From assembly GCF_041927875.1 (NCBI RefSeq), contig NZ_JBHFHN010000002.1: 64,000 nt of DNA. The stretch is one strand, 5' to 3'. Under the pieces are notes generated by a model. It was not told where the DNA came from. It ran no database searches and was given only the letters and a program-made list of their open reading frames with translations. This document shows positions 1 to 8,271 of the stretch, in pieces. Position 1 is the stretch's first letter; every line of letters begins with the position of its first letter. The DNA is from Paracoccus sp041927875. GTDB lineage: Bacteria; Pseudomonadota; Alphaproteobacteria; Rhodobacterales; Rhodobacteraceae. Position numbers and translations under genes: made by a program.

Positions 1-1953
1 AAAGACCTTGCAGCGCTTGAAGCTCAGATCGCCGACGACCGCACAGAGCTGTCGTATCAGACCAAGGCCGCCGCAACCGCTGAAAAGTCGTTTACCATGT
101 TCAAGCGGGATCGCGCCAAGGAGATCGCCGCGCGCCTGCACCGGGTGGGCCGCAAATATGAGGCCAATCACTTCGCCGCAGATGTTGATGTCTTCACTGA
201 TGATGATGTCCCACTCAGCGAAGATGCGTTGCGCGAGGCTGAGGAAACCCGCCGTCGAACGGCTCCACCACCGCGCCTTGTGCCAATCGCCCTTGACCTG
301 CCCCGACTGCGCGCGGCGCACGACTTCATTGTGACGCTCTCCGCACAATCGCTGGCCCGGCTCTCGCTTGACCAGGCTCGGTCCCACCCTGAGATGCTGC
401 ACTGGCTGAAAGACGGGCACGCTTTCCATCAGGCGCACCCCAGCAGCCCGTGCCTGTATTGCGGCAACCCGATTTCGCCCGAAAGAAGCGCCGAACTGTC
501 TGCCGCGCTCGATTCCCGTCTGGACCAGTTCTTTGATCGCCTGAACCAGACGCCCGCGCGACTGGACGGATTGGTTGCGATGCTCCGCGAAAGCCAGAGG
601 GGACTGCCGACCAGCGACGCCCTGATCCCTGAACAGCGCAGCGGCTTTGCCGCGGCCAAAGATGCACTGATGCAGCGGATCGACACAGTGTTGCATCATC
701 TTGCGCAACTCGGGACATTGCTGGACGCCAAGATCCGGCAGCCTGCCTCACCGATCATGCCCGTCAACCTGCCGACCAAAGAGGATTATCAAAGCGTCGT
801 GGACGACCTGAACGACGGCCTTGTCACGCTGAATGAAACGATCGGCGCGCATAACCGGATTGTCGACGATTTTGCGCGTCATACTGATCAGGCAGACCTA
901 GGGATCCGCCGTCATTATGCCGCCCTTCACCGGTCAGCGTTTTTCACCCATAAAAAGGCCCATGACGATGCCACGGCCTATGTCACCCAAACCCAGGCGC
1001 GACTGGACAGGCTGACGACACAGGCCGAAGACCTGCGCCAGAAAATCCGAAGCCACGGGCCCGCCGCCACGGCGATCAACGCTTTGGTCGCCGCCTATCT
1101 GGGGCACCGGGAATTGACGCTGCGCGCCACAGATGACGGCTATCAGCTTTTGCGGCACGGCCAGTCGATCACCGGCCCGCCCAGCGAAGGCGAAAAGACC
1201 GCGATTGCGATGTCTTATTTTCTGTCCTCGCTGAAGGCTGACAACCGAAAGCTGGAAAATACGATCATGGTCATTGATGATCCGGTCTCAAGTCTGGACA
1301 GCAGGGCGCTGAACTATGCCTGCGCGCTAATCCTCAAGACGCTGGCCAAGGCGCGGCAACTCGTCGTGCTGACCCACAATCTTGCGTGCATGAATGAGTT
1401 CCGAAAGGCGTGTTCTTACCGGGCCAGAGAGACCGACAACGATCGCAAACCGAAGACGCCAACCGCGGCCCTGCTGTTCATCGAGGTCGCCACTCAACCC
1501 GAGACCGGCAAACGCTCGGCCAGGTTGGTGCCGATGCCCGCGCTGCTGCGCAACCATGATTCCGAATACCATTTCCTGTTTGATCGCCTGAACCGCTTCT
1601 CGCGGCCTGACGCTGGCCTCGACGGCGATCTTTACCTGATGCCGAACATCATGCGCCGCGTGCTCGAGGTGTTTCTGGCGTTCAAGCGTCCTGGGCCGGA
1701 TCGGCTGTCTGCCAAGATGGATCAGATCTGTGACGAACATCCCGATCTGGACCGAACCCAACTGGTCGCGGTCGAGCGTCTGGTGCAGCTTGAATCCCAT
1801 TCGGACAACCTCGACGACCTCACGTCCTTCTCATCCATGACCATCGAGGAGACGCGGCAGGCGGCCGTCGCCCTTCTCGACATGATGACAACGGTGGATG
1901 CAGGCCATGTCGACCGCCTGATCAAGCTCTGCGCCAGCACCAACGCAGCCTGA
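1..1953 (+). CDS. AAA_13-type ATPase, possible RloC/PrrC-like anticodon nuclease (5' partial)
   Basis: The frame is open from base 1, so the N-terminus, including any Walker A, lies outside the window. Counting from the Met at base 97: a CLYC pair (Cys119, Cys122) sits between helical, coiled-coil-like stretches, as in zinc-hook ATPases. An ABC signature SEGEKTA starts at residue 363. Walker B (MVIDDPVSSLD) has its acidic pair at 394-395, and an LTHN H-loop has His427. After the ATPase comes R520-x3-E524 and, 44 residues on, His568. This arrangement resembles the Arg-x3-Glu...His triad described for PrrC/RloC tRNases. The ATPase family is clear. The nuclease assignment is inference, because other AAA_13 proteins share this tail. 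It is the only defence-like gene here and may mark the edge of an accessory island. Confidence 0.75.
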   Translation, partial: KDLAALEAQIADDRTELSYQTKAAATAEKSFTMFKRDRAKEIAARLHRVGRKYEANHFAADVDVFTDDDVPLSEDALREAEETRRRTAPPPRLVPIALDLPRLRAAHDFIVTLSAQSLARLSLDQARSHPEMLHWLKDGHAFHQAHPSSPCLYCGNPISPERSAELSAALDSRLDQFFDRLNQTPARLDGLVAMLRESQRGLPTSDALIPEQRSGFAAAKDALMQRIDTVLHHLAQLGTLLDAKIRQPASPIMPVNLPTKEDYQSVVDDLNDGLVTLNETIGAHNRIVDDFARHTDQADLGIRRHYAALHRSAFFTHKKAHDDATAYVTQTQARLDRLTTQAEDLRQKIRSHGPAATAINALVAAYLGHRELTLRATDDGYQLLRHGQSITGPPSEGEKTAIAMSYFLSSLKADNRKLENTIMVIDDPVSSLDSRALNYACALILKTLAKARQLVVLTHNLACMNEFRKACSYRARETDNDRKPKTPTAALLFIEVATQPETGKRSARLVPMPALLRNHDSEYHFLFDRLNRFSRPDAGLDGDLYLMPNIMRRVLEVFLAFKRPGPDRLSAKMDQICDEHPDLDRTQLVAVERLVQLESHSDNLDDLTSFSSMTIEETRQAAVALLDMMTTVDAGHVDRLIKLCASTNAA

Positions 1954-2057
1954 GATGATGCGAGGCCGGGCATCACGGCGCACGCGCCGTTGCCGCGCAG
2001 GCGCTGCGCACAACCGCGGAACGGTTCAACCTGCATCACCAGCTTCGCCGCGCGTGC

Positions 2058-2189
2058 CGGACCAGCCACACCCGCTCGCGTCGCACATCTCGGACCAGCA
2101 ATACCCGGTCGCGTCGTACGTCCCGTGCGCGCGCTGTGCACAAGCTGTGTACGTTCCGTGCACAGCTTGTGCGGCCGATTTTTCGTGTT
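2058..2189. repeat. degenerate 33-bp tandem repeat array
   Basis: Two adjacent units, 2058-2090 and 2091-2123, agree at about 26 of 33 positions; both start CGGACCAGC and share TCGCGTCG. A third unit (2124-2156) keeps the register: the block GTACGTYCCGTGC recurs exactly 33 bp apart at 2116 and 2149. A fourth unit (2157-2189) is weaker. The unit is a multiple of three, so 11-residue repeats appear in translation on both strands. Confidence 0.7.
2138..2183 (+). terminator. 16-bp stem-loop followed by T5
   Basis: Arms 2138-2153 and 2157-2172 pair over 16 positions, one of them a G-U wobble, around a 3-base loop (TTC). Five T residues follow at 2179-2183 after a 6-base gap. It could end transcription of the ATPase gene, although the gap before the T run is unusual for an intrinsic terminator. 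It overlaps the third and fourth 33-bp units. Confidence 0.5.
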
Positions 2190-2322
2190 CTCAACGACTT
2201 GCCGCACAGCCCCACCACCGCACCGCTCGCCCCGACCACCCCGCGCGCAACACCCCGCTGCCCCATGGCGCCGGGGCCGCGCCCGGTGTATGTCAGGGCC
2301 GAACCAGAACAGGGGCAGGCGC

Positions 2323-3855
2323 ATGAAGGGTGGACTTGTCAGCGGCTTTCTCAAGGTCGGAAGCTGGACGTTTCTGTCCCGTCTCACCGGCTTTGTTCGC
2401 GACATCCTGATGGCCAATTGGCTCGGCACCGGCGCGGTGGCCGAGGCGTTCCTTGTGGCCTTTTCCCTGCCCAACATGTTCCGCCGCTTCTTCGCCGAGG
2501 GGGCGTTCAACACCGCCTTCGTGCCGATGTTCTCCAAACGGTTGGCGGGGGGCGAGGATGCGCAAGGCTTTGCGCGACAAGCCTTTTCCGGGTTGTTCTT
2601 TGTCGTCACCGTGTTTTCGGCGTTGGCGATGATCGCCATGCCGGCGCTCGTCTGGGCGATGGCCGACGGCTTTGCCGGCGACGAACGCTTTGCCCTGGCG
2701 GTCGAATACGGACGCATCACCTTTCCCTATATCCTGTTGATTTCACTGGCCTCGATGATCTCGGGCGTGCTGAATGCGAACGGCCGCTTTACCGCTGCGG
2801 CGGCAGCACCTGTGCTGCTGAACCTGCTGTTCATCGTCGCGATGTTGCTGGGACAGGTGCTGGGTTGGGACATGGGCCTGACGCTGGCCTGGGCCACGCC
2901 GCTGACCGGGCTGGCGCAACTGGGCCTTGTCTGGTGGGACGCGCGGCGCAGCGGCTGGACCTTCTGGCCGGGCCGCCCGCGCCTTACGCCAGAGATGCGG
3001 GCGCTGCTGGCCATCGCGCTTCCGGCGATGTTCGCGGGGGGCGTGGTGCAGATCAACCTGCTGATCGGGCGACGCGTCGCCTCGCAGTTTGAAGGCGCGA
3101 TTGCCTGGCTGAACTATTCGGACCGGCTGTATCAGCTTCCCCTGGGGGTCGTCGGCGCGGCGGTGGCCGTCGTGCTGCTGCCCGAACTGGCGCGCCGCCT
3201 GCGGGCGGGCGATGCCGAAGGGGGCCAGGCCGCCTATTGCCGCGCGACCGAGTTCGGGCTGTTCCTGACCCTGCCCGCCGCCTTTGCCATCGCGGTGATC
3301 GCGCAGCCGATGGTGGCCACGCTGTTTGAACGGGGCAAGTTCACCCCGGACGACACCATCCAGACCGCCCGCGCGCTGGTCGTCTATGCGGCGGGCCTGC
3401 CCGCCTTTGTGCTGCAAAAGACCCTGCAACCGCTGTATTTCGCGCGCGAGGATACACGCACCCCGTTCCGCTATGCGCTGTGGTCGATGGTGGTGAACGC
3501 GGCCATCGCCTATGGGTTGATGGGCACGGTCGGCTTTCTGGCGGCGGCGCTGGCCACGACATTGGCGGCCTGGGTGATGGTCGCGCAATTGTGGTGGGGC
3601 ACGCGCAAGATGGGTCAGGCCGCCCGCGCCGATGCCCGCCTGCGCCACCGGGTGCCGCGCATCATCCTGGCATCCAGCCTGATGTCGGCGGCGCTTTGGG
3701 CGATGCTGTGGGCCACGCGGTCGGTGGGCCTGCCACGGGTGCCGGAACTGGCCATCCTCGTCTTTGGCGGCGGCATCCTGTATTTCGCGCTGAGTTTCGC
3801 GACCGGCGCGCTGAGCCTTTCCGAGTTGAAGGCCAACCTGCGCCGCAAGCGCTGA
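2323..3855 (+). CDS. murJ: lipid II flippase MurJ
   Basis: This 510-residue polytopic membrane protein of the MviN/MurJ family moves lipid II across the inner membrane for peptidoglycan synthesis. The N-terminus (MKGGLVSGFLKVGSWTFLSR, then GFVRDILMANWLG) is typical of MurJ, and hydrophobic segments fill the rest. The chosen ATG follows AGGGGCAGGC. The frame stays open upstream to about 1990, but that part is Arg/Pro-rich repeat sequence with no family resemblance, so the internal start is preferred. The length is normal for the family. The gene stands alone, with a converging EF-hand gene starting right after its stop. Confidence 0.96.
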   Translation: MKGGLVSGFLKVGSWTFLSRLTGFVRDILMANWLGTGAVAEAFLVAFSLPNMFRRFFAEGAFNTAFVPMFSKRLAGGEDAQGFARQAFSGLFFVVTVFSALAMIAMPALVWAMADGFAGDERFALAVEYGRITFPYILLISLASMISGVLNANGRFTAAAAAPVLLNLLFIVAMLLGQVLGWDMGLTLAWATPLTGLAQLGLVWWDARRSGWTFWPGRPRLTPEMRALLAIALPAMFAGGVVQINLLIGRRVASQFEGAIAWLNYSDRLYQLPLGVVGAAVAVVLLPELARRLRAGDAEGGQAAYCRATEFGLFLTLPAAFAIAVIAQPMVATLFERGKFTPDDTIQTARALVVYAAGLPAFVLQKTLQPLYFAREDTRTPFRYALWSMVVNAAIAYGLMGTVGFLAAALATTLAAWVMVAQLWWGTRKMGQAARADARLRHRVPRIILASSLMSAALWAMLWATRSVGLPRVPELAILVFGGGILYFALSFATGALSLSELKANLRRKR

Positions 3856-3858
3856 TCG

Positions 3859-4482
3859 CTACAGCGACCGTTCGCGGGGTGGGCCGGTCTCTGGCCCCGC
3901 CGCACTGGCGGCTTGCAGCTGGGCCGCGACACTGGCCGCGACCTCATCCAGGCCCAGCCAGCCGTCGCGGTTCATGTCCATGGCCAAAAGGTCGCGCAGC
4001 TTGTCGGCGCTGCGATCCGAGAAGTTCCGCACCGCCTGACTGTCGGCGCTGATGCGCGCCTCATCGGCGGTGACGTGACCATCACCATCGGCATCGGCGC
4101 GATCATGGGCCAGCTTGGCGCGGGCTTGCAGGCGGGGCGACAAGGCGCGCAAGTGAACCGCCAGCTCATCGGCTTGAACCGCGCCGTCACCATCCAGATC
4201 CGCCGCCAGAATCCGCGCCAGCGCCGTGGCCCGTCGCCCGGCCCGCGCATGGGCAATCGCCAGATCGACGCCAGCGGCATCGATGCGGCCATCCTGTCCA
4301 TAGGCCAGGATCAACTCAGCCGCGTCATCCAGCACGCCCGGTGCCGCATCCTCGATCCGGTCGATCAGACCGGGCGGTAGCGCGGCCAGCCCGCCCTCGG
4401 CCCGCGCCCAGAGGGGCCAGCACAGCGCCAGCCCCAGCATCACCATCGCCGCCCCCAGCATGGGCGAAAATCGCAGTCGCAT
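3859..4482 (-). CDS. secreted EF-hand calcium-binding protein
   Basis: A 207-residue protein with a signal peptide (MRLRF, a hydrophobic stretch, then a cut near ARA-EG). At least three canonical EF-hand loops are visible: DLDGDGAVQADE (95-106), DADGDGHVTADE (120-131) and DMNRDGWLGLDE (159-170). A degenerate loop lies near 63-73. It probably binds Ca2+ in the periplasm. An in-frame ATG seven codons upstream (4503) exists, but the internal start puts the Arg-containing n-region at the beginning. It lies 65 bp downstream of the rhomboid gene on the same strand, so the two may be co-transcribed. The specific function is unknown. Confidence 0.85.
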   Translation of the reverse strand: MRLRFSPMLGAAMVMLGLALCWPLWARAEGGLAALPPGLIDRIEDAAPGVLDDAAELILAYGQDGRIDAAGVDLAIAHARAGRRATALARILAADLDGDGAVQADELAVHLRALSPRLQARAKLAHDRADADGDGHVTADEARISADSQAVRNFSDRSADKLRDLLAMDMNRDGWLGLDEVAASVAAQLQAASAAGPETGPPRERSL

Positions 4483-4547
4483 CACCAGGCCCCCTGATTC
4501 CATCCCGTGCAGGCTGGCACATCAGAGGTGAAGATCCGGTTAAGCCC

Positions 4548-5234
4548 TCAGCGATGCCGCAATCTATCGCGCAGTGCCGCGATCCCGCCCGGCGCCAGCA
4601 GGAAGGACAGGCCGAACCCCAGGGCAAAGCCCGCGATTTCGGCCATCCAATCCGAACGCCCGCCGAAGATGACGGCGAAAACAAGCTGGAAAACCAGCAG
4701 CATGGCAATCAGCCGGAACGCTGTCAGCCGGTTTGCCCGCATCTGCCCCAGCCGCGCCCACAGCGTGAAGGTAAAGGCCCCGATCAGCCCGTAGACCGCC
4801 GGATAGCCGCCGATCAGCGGCTGTTCGGACCAGGGCAACAGCGCATAGATCAGCGCGGCCCCGATGCCCGACAGGAAAAACACCGCCAGGAAGCGCAGGC
4901 CGCCAAAGGTCTCGGCGACGATCTTGCCCATCGCCAGGATGAAGACGACGACGAACAGCGCATGGGTGAAGCTGCCGTGGACGAACAGATAACCGACCAG
5001 CCGCGCAATCTGGCGCGGCGGATACTGGCCGGTGGCAATCATGCGGTTCAGCACCTCGGGGATGAAAGCGGTGGCCTGCATCGCCTCAAGCCGCCAGCCG
5101 ACCGCGGTGGGACCGCCCGCGACACCGCTGGCACCGGCGGCAAAAACCACCTCAAGCGCGATGATCGGCAGGACCAGCAGCCAGACCACGGGCGGCAGCG
5201 CGTTCAGCGGCGATTCATCATATCCGGGGCGCAT
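4548..5234 (-). CDS. rhomboid-family membrane protein, apparently inactive
   Basis: A 228-residue protein with about six hydrophobic segments and rhomboid landmarks: HGSFTHALF, then GKIVAE, then YGLIG and a GFALGF helix. The active-site residues are changed. The GxSG serine motif reads GGYP (142-145, Tyr144 in the Ser place). The TM6 histidine aligns with Glu199 in AEIAGF. The Asn normally four residues after the conserved His (His91) is Val95. The protein should therefore be a rhomboid pseudoprotease with a binding or chaperone role. These alignments were made by eye. The EF-hand protein gene follows it on the same strand. Confidence 0.85.
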   Translation of the reverse strand: MRPGYDESPLNALPPVVWLLVLPIIALEVVFAAGASGVAGGPTAVGWRLEAMQATAFIPEVLNRMIATGQYPPRQIARLVGYLFVHGSFTHALFVVVFILAMGKIVAETFGGLRFLAVFFLSGIGAALIYALLPWSEQPLIGGYPAVYGLIGAFTFTLWARLGQMRANRLTAFRLIAMLLVFQLVFAVIFGGRSDWMAEIAGFALGFGLSFLLAPGGIAALRDRLRHR

Positions 5235-5250
5235 GTTTCCCTCCCGTGGG

Positions 5251-5278
5251 TTGACCCTGAAAGCCTGGCAGGGATAAG
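5251..5278 (+). promoter_or_regulatory. probable trpS promoter within an inverted repeat
   Basis: TTGACC, 16 bp, GATAAG. An 8-bp inverted repeat, CGTGGGTT (5245-5252) and AACCCACG (5281-5288), brackets the promoter and could be an operator. No factor is assigned. Confidence 0.45.
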
Positions 5279-5314
5279 CAAACCCACGCCATTTGGCCAG
5301 ACCCCGAGGATGAC

Positions 5315-6337
5315 ATGACCGCCAACGCCCGCACCCCCCGCATCTTTTCCGGCATCCAGCCCTCGGGCGGGTTGACGCTGGGCAACTATCTGGGCGCGTT
5401 GAAGCGGTTCGCGGAAAAGCAGAATGACGGGATCGAGACGATCTTCTGCCTGGTCGATCTGCACGCCATCACCGTCTGGCAAGATCCCGACAAGCTGCGC
5501 CAGCAAACGCGCGAGGCGGCGGCGGCCTTCATGGCGGCCGGAATCGACCCGGCGCGGTCGGTGCTGTTCAACCAAAGCCAGGTCAGCGCCCATGCCGAGA
5601 TGGGTTGGCTCTTGAACTGCGTGGCGCGTCTGGGCTGGATGAACCGGATGACCCAGTTCAAGGACAAGGCCGGAAAGAATGCCGAGGCCGTCAGCCTTGG
5701 GCTTTACGCCTATCCGGCGCTGATGGCGGCCGACATTCTGACCTATCACGCCACCCATGTGCCGGTGGGCGAGGATCAGAAGCAGCATGTCGAACTGACC
5801 CGCGACATCGCCGCCAAGTTCAACCATGACTTCAAGACCGACTTCTTCCCCCTGCCCGAGCCGGTGATCGAAGGCCCCGCGACCCGCGTCATGTCACTGC
5901 GGGATGGCAGCAAGAAAATGTCGAAAAGCGACCCCTCGGATGCCAGCCGCATCAACCTGACCGATGACGCCGACACGATCGCGCAAAAGTTCCGCAAGGC
6001 GCGTACCGATGCCGACCCGCTGCCCGGTTCCGCCGAGGGGCTGAAGGACCGCCCCGAGGCGCGCAACCTGGTCAATATCTATGCCGCGCTGTCGGGGGAG
6101 AGCGTCGATCAGGTGCTGGCCCGGTTCGAGGGTCAGGGCTTTGGCGCCTTCAAACCCGCTTTGGCCGATGTCGCCGTGGGCGTGCTGGCCCCGATCAGCG
6201 CCGAGATGGCCCGCTATATGGCCGACCCGGCCGAGATCGACCGTATCCTGGGCGCGGGGGCGGCGCAGGCGGCGGCGATTGCCGACCCGATCCTGGCGCA
6301 GACGCTGGACATCATGGGCATGATCCGCAGCCGCTAA
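5315..6337 (+). CDS. trpS: tryptophan--tRNA ligase
   Basis: A 340-residue class I aminoacyl-tRNA synthetase that charges tRNA-Trp in the cytoplasm. The nucleotide-binding motif region reads GIQPSGGLTLGNYLG, the TrpRS form of the HIGH signature. KMSKS is at residues 201-205. The length fits bacterial TrpRS. It is monocistronic, with its own promoter-like sequence upstream and a strong terminator shared with the converging sulfate-activation gene. Confidence 0.98.
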   Translation: MTANARTPRIFSGIQPSGGLTLGNYLGALKRFAEKQNDGIETIFCLVDLHAITVWQDPDKLRQQTREAAAAFMAAGIDPARSVLFNQSQVSAHAEMGWLLNCVARLGWMNRMTQFKDKAGKNAEAVSLGLYAYPALMAADILTYHATHVPVGEDQKQHVELTRDIAAKFNHDFKTDFFPLPEPVIEGPATRVMSLRDGSKKMSKSDPSDASRINLTDDADTIAQKFRKARTDADPLPGSAEGLKDRPEARNLVNIYAALSGESVDQVLARFEGQGFGAFKPALADVAVGVLAPISAEMARYMADPAEIDRILGAGAAQAAAIADPILAQTLDIMGMIRSR

Positions 6338-6355
6338 GCGGATGGGATAAAACGC

Positions 6356-6381
6356 AAAAGGGGGCCTTTCGGCCCCCTTTT
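6356..6381. terminator. bidirectional terminator between trpS and sat/cysC
   Basis: A perfect 11-bp stem (6356-6366 with 6371-6381) around a TTTC loop. The arm ends give an A run on one side and a T run on the other, so it can serve both converging genes. Confidence 0.92.
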
Positions 6382-6402
6382 CCATACCGGGAAAGCCCGC
6401 GA

Positions 6403-8115
6403 TCAGCCGCGGATCAGGCCCATCGATTCCAGCTTCAGCAGCACCTGATGGGCGCAGTTGTCCACGTCCTTGTCCTCGGTGGTGACGCGCAATTCGGGGC
6501 TTTCCGGCACTTCATAGGGGTCGGAAATGCCGGTGAACTCCTTGATCTTGCCTTCGCGGGCCAGCTTGTACAGGCCCTTGCGGTCACGGCGTTCGCATTC
6601 CTCGATCGAGGTAGCGACATGCACCTCGACGAAGGCGCCGTAGGCCTCGACCATCTCGCGCACGGCGCGGCGGGTCGCGGTATAGGGGGCAATCGGCGCG
6701 CACAGCGCGATGCCGCCGTTCTTGGTGATCTCGGACGCGACATAGCCGATGCGCTTGATGTTGATGTCGCGGTGTTCCTTGCTGAACCCCAGTTCGGACG
6801 ACAGGTGCTTGCGCACCACATCGCCGTCCAAGAGCGTGACCGGGCGGCCGCCCATCTCCATCAGCTTGACCATCAGCGCGTTGGCGATGGTCGATTTGCC
6901 GCTGCCCGACAGGCCGGTGAAGAACACGGTGAAGCCCTGCTTGTCACGCGCCGGGCTGGTCTTGCGCAGTTGCGTGACGACCTCGGGGAAGCTGAACCAT
7001 TCCGGGATTTCCAGCCCTTCGCGCAGGCGGCGGCGCAGTTCGGTGCCGGAAATGTCCAGCACGGTTGCACCTTCCGGCACTTCGTTGGCGGGGAAATACT
7101 GCGCCTTTTCCTGCACATAGACCATGTGCTTGAAATCGACCATGGTAACGCCGATTTCCGCCTCGTGCTGTTTGAACAGCTCTTGCGCGTCATAGGGGCC
7201 GTAGAAATCCTTGCCTTGGCTGTTCTTGCCGGGGCCGGCATGGTCGCGCCCGACGATGAAATGGGTGACGCCGTGGTTGCGGCGGATCAACCCGTGCCAG
7301 ACGGCTTCACGCGGGCCGGCCATGCGCATCGCAAGGTTAAGCAGCGACAGCGCGGTGGTGGCGGAGGGATACTTGTCCAGCACCGCCTCATAGCAGCGGA
7401 CGCGGGTGAAATGGTCGACATCGCCCGGCTTGGTCATGCCGACGACCGGGTGGATCAAGAGGTTCGCCTCGGCCTCGCGCGCGGCGCGGAAGGTCAGTTC
7501 CTGATGCGCGCGGTGCAGCGGGTTGCGGGTCTGGAAGGCCACGATCTTGCGCCAGCCCAGCTTGCGGAAGTAAGCGCGCAGTTCATTCGGCGTGTCGCGG
7601 CGGGCGCGGAAATCGTAATGCACCGGCTGCTGGATGCCGGTGATCGGGCCGCCCAGATAGACCGGGCCTGCGATATTGTGCAGATAGTTGATCGCCGGGT
7701 GGGCCAGATCATTGGCCCCCGCGCCGAACACCTGTTCGGCCTCGCGCACCTTGTTCGGCACCCATTTGTCGGTGACCGACAGGATCGCCAGGATCACCCC
7801 CTCCTGATCGCGCAGGGCGATGTCGGTGCCCGGCTCCAGCCCCTCGGCAAAGGCTTCGCTGACGTCCAGCGTGATCGGCATCGGCCACAAGGTGCCATCG
7901 GCCAGCCGCATGTTGTCCACGACGCTGTCGTAATCGGCCTGACCCAGGAAGCCCTTCAGCGGGTTGAAGCCGCCGTTCATCAGCAGTTCCAGATCGCAGA
8001 TCTGGCGCGGCGTCAGATCCCAGCTTTTCAGATTGCCGGCCTCGGCCTTCAGCTTTTGCGCGGATTCGGGCGAGACATAAAGTTCCGGGATGGGCGACAG
8101 GTTCGACAGCGACAT
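6403..8115 (-). CDS. bifunctional sulfate adenylyltransferase / adenylylsulfate kinase
   Basis: A 570-residue fusion that converts sulfate to APS and then PAPS for assimilation. The N-terminal ATP-sulfurylase part has QTRNPLHRAH (195-204) and GRDH (289-292). The C-terminal APS kinase has the P-loop GLSGSGKST (401-409). The ATG at 8115 (MSLSNLSPIPELYVS) is preferred to one 18 codons upstream, because the extension is not family-like and would overlap the likely promoter. The single-chain form replaces separate CysD/CysN/CysC proteins. No other sulfur-assimilation gene is adjacent. Confidence 0.95.
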   Translation of the reverse strand: MSLSNLSPIPELYVSPESAQKLKAEAGNLKSWDLTPRQICDLELLMNGGFNPLKGFLGQADYDSVVDNMRLADGTLWPMPITLDVSEAFAEGLEPGTDIALRDQEGVILAILSVTDKWVPNKVREAEQVFGAGANDLAHPAINYLHNIAGPVYLGGPITGIQQPVHYDFRARRDTPNELRAYFRKLGWRKIVAFQTRNPLHRAHQELTFRAAREAEANLLIHPVVGMTKPGDVDHFTRVRCYEAVLDKYPSATTALSLLNLAMRMAGPREAVWHGLIRRNHGVTHFIVGRDHAGPGKNSQGKDFYGPYDAQELFKQHEAEIGVTMVDFKHMVYVQEKAQYFPANEVPEGATVLDISGTELRRRLREGLEIPEWFSFPEVVTQLRKTSPARDKQGFTVFFTGLSGSGKSTIANALMVKLMEMGGRPVTLLDGDVVRKHLSSELGFSKEHRDINIKRIGYVASEITKNGGIALCAPIAPYTATRRAVREMVEAYGAFVEVHVATSIEECERRDRKGLYKLAREGKIKEFTGISDPYEVPESPELRVTTEDKDVDNCAHQVLLKLESMGLIRG

Positions 8116-8154
8116 GGCAGGCCTCGGGCGGTTCGGATCTAAGGATATGGGCGG

Positions 8155-8183
8155 CTCATACGACCGCACCCCGCCCCGCGCAA
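8155..8183 (-). promoter_or_regulatory. possible sat/cysC promoter
   Basis: On the minus strand: TTGCGC, 17 bp, TATGAG, about 40 bp before the chosen ATG. It is a plausible sigma-70 promoter with a weak -10. Confidence 0.35.
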
Positions 8184-8233
8184 GCCGCGACCGGTCAAAT
8201 AGGACGGCTGTTCAGCCTATCTGCGCGATTTCG

Positions 8234-8256
8234 GTGGTTTTTCCCCGCAAAACCAC
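8234..8256 (-). terminator. stem-loop downstream of trxB
   Basis: Arms 8234-8241 and 8249-8256 (GTGGTTTT / AAAACCAC) form an 8-bp stem just after the trxB stop. No clean T tract follows on the minus strand, so termination is only possible. Confidence 0.4.
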
Positions 8257-8271
8257 GGCGGCTGGAACGAA

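Larger units (their letters stand above)
1954..2322. other. 369-bp intergenic region with repeats, no convincing gene
   Basis: This gap lies between the AAA_13 ATPase and murJ. It holds degenerate 33-bp tandem units and a 16-bp hairpin, annotated separately. Short open frames cross it on both strands and one runs into murJ, but they encode Arg-rich, low-complexity peptides and show no ribosome binding site. Confidence 0.7.

Noticed and set aside
2036..2266. Minus-strand frame with 11-residue Arg-rich repeats
   Set aside because: The peptide repeats are a by-product of the 33-bp DNA repeats; there is no ribosome binding site and no family resemblance.
1990..2322. Upstream in-frame extension of murJ
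   Set aside because: It reads through Arg/Pro-rich repeats and the hairpin, has no MurJ similarity, and a good ribosome binding site precedes the ATG at 2323.
6448..8142. 564-codon plus-strand frame opposite sat/cysC
   Set aside because: Antisense shadow; the other strand encodes intact ATP-sulfurylase and APS kinase.
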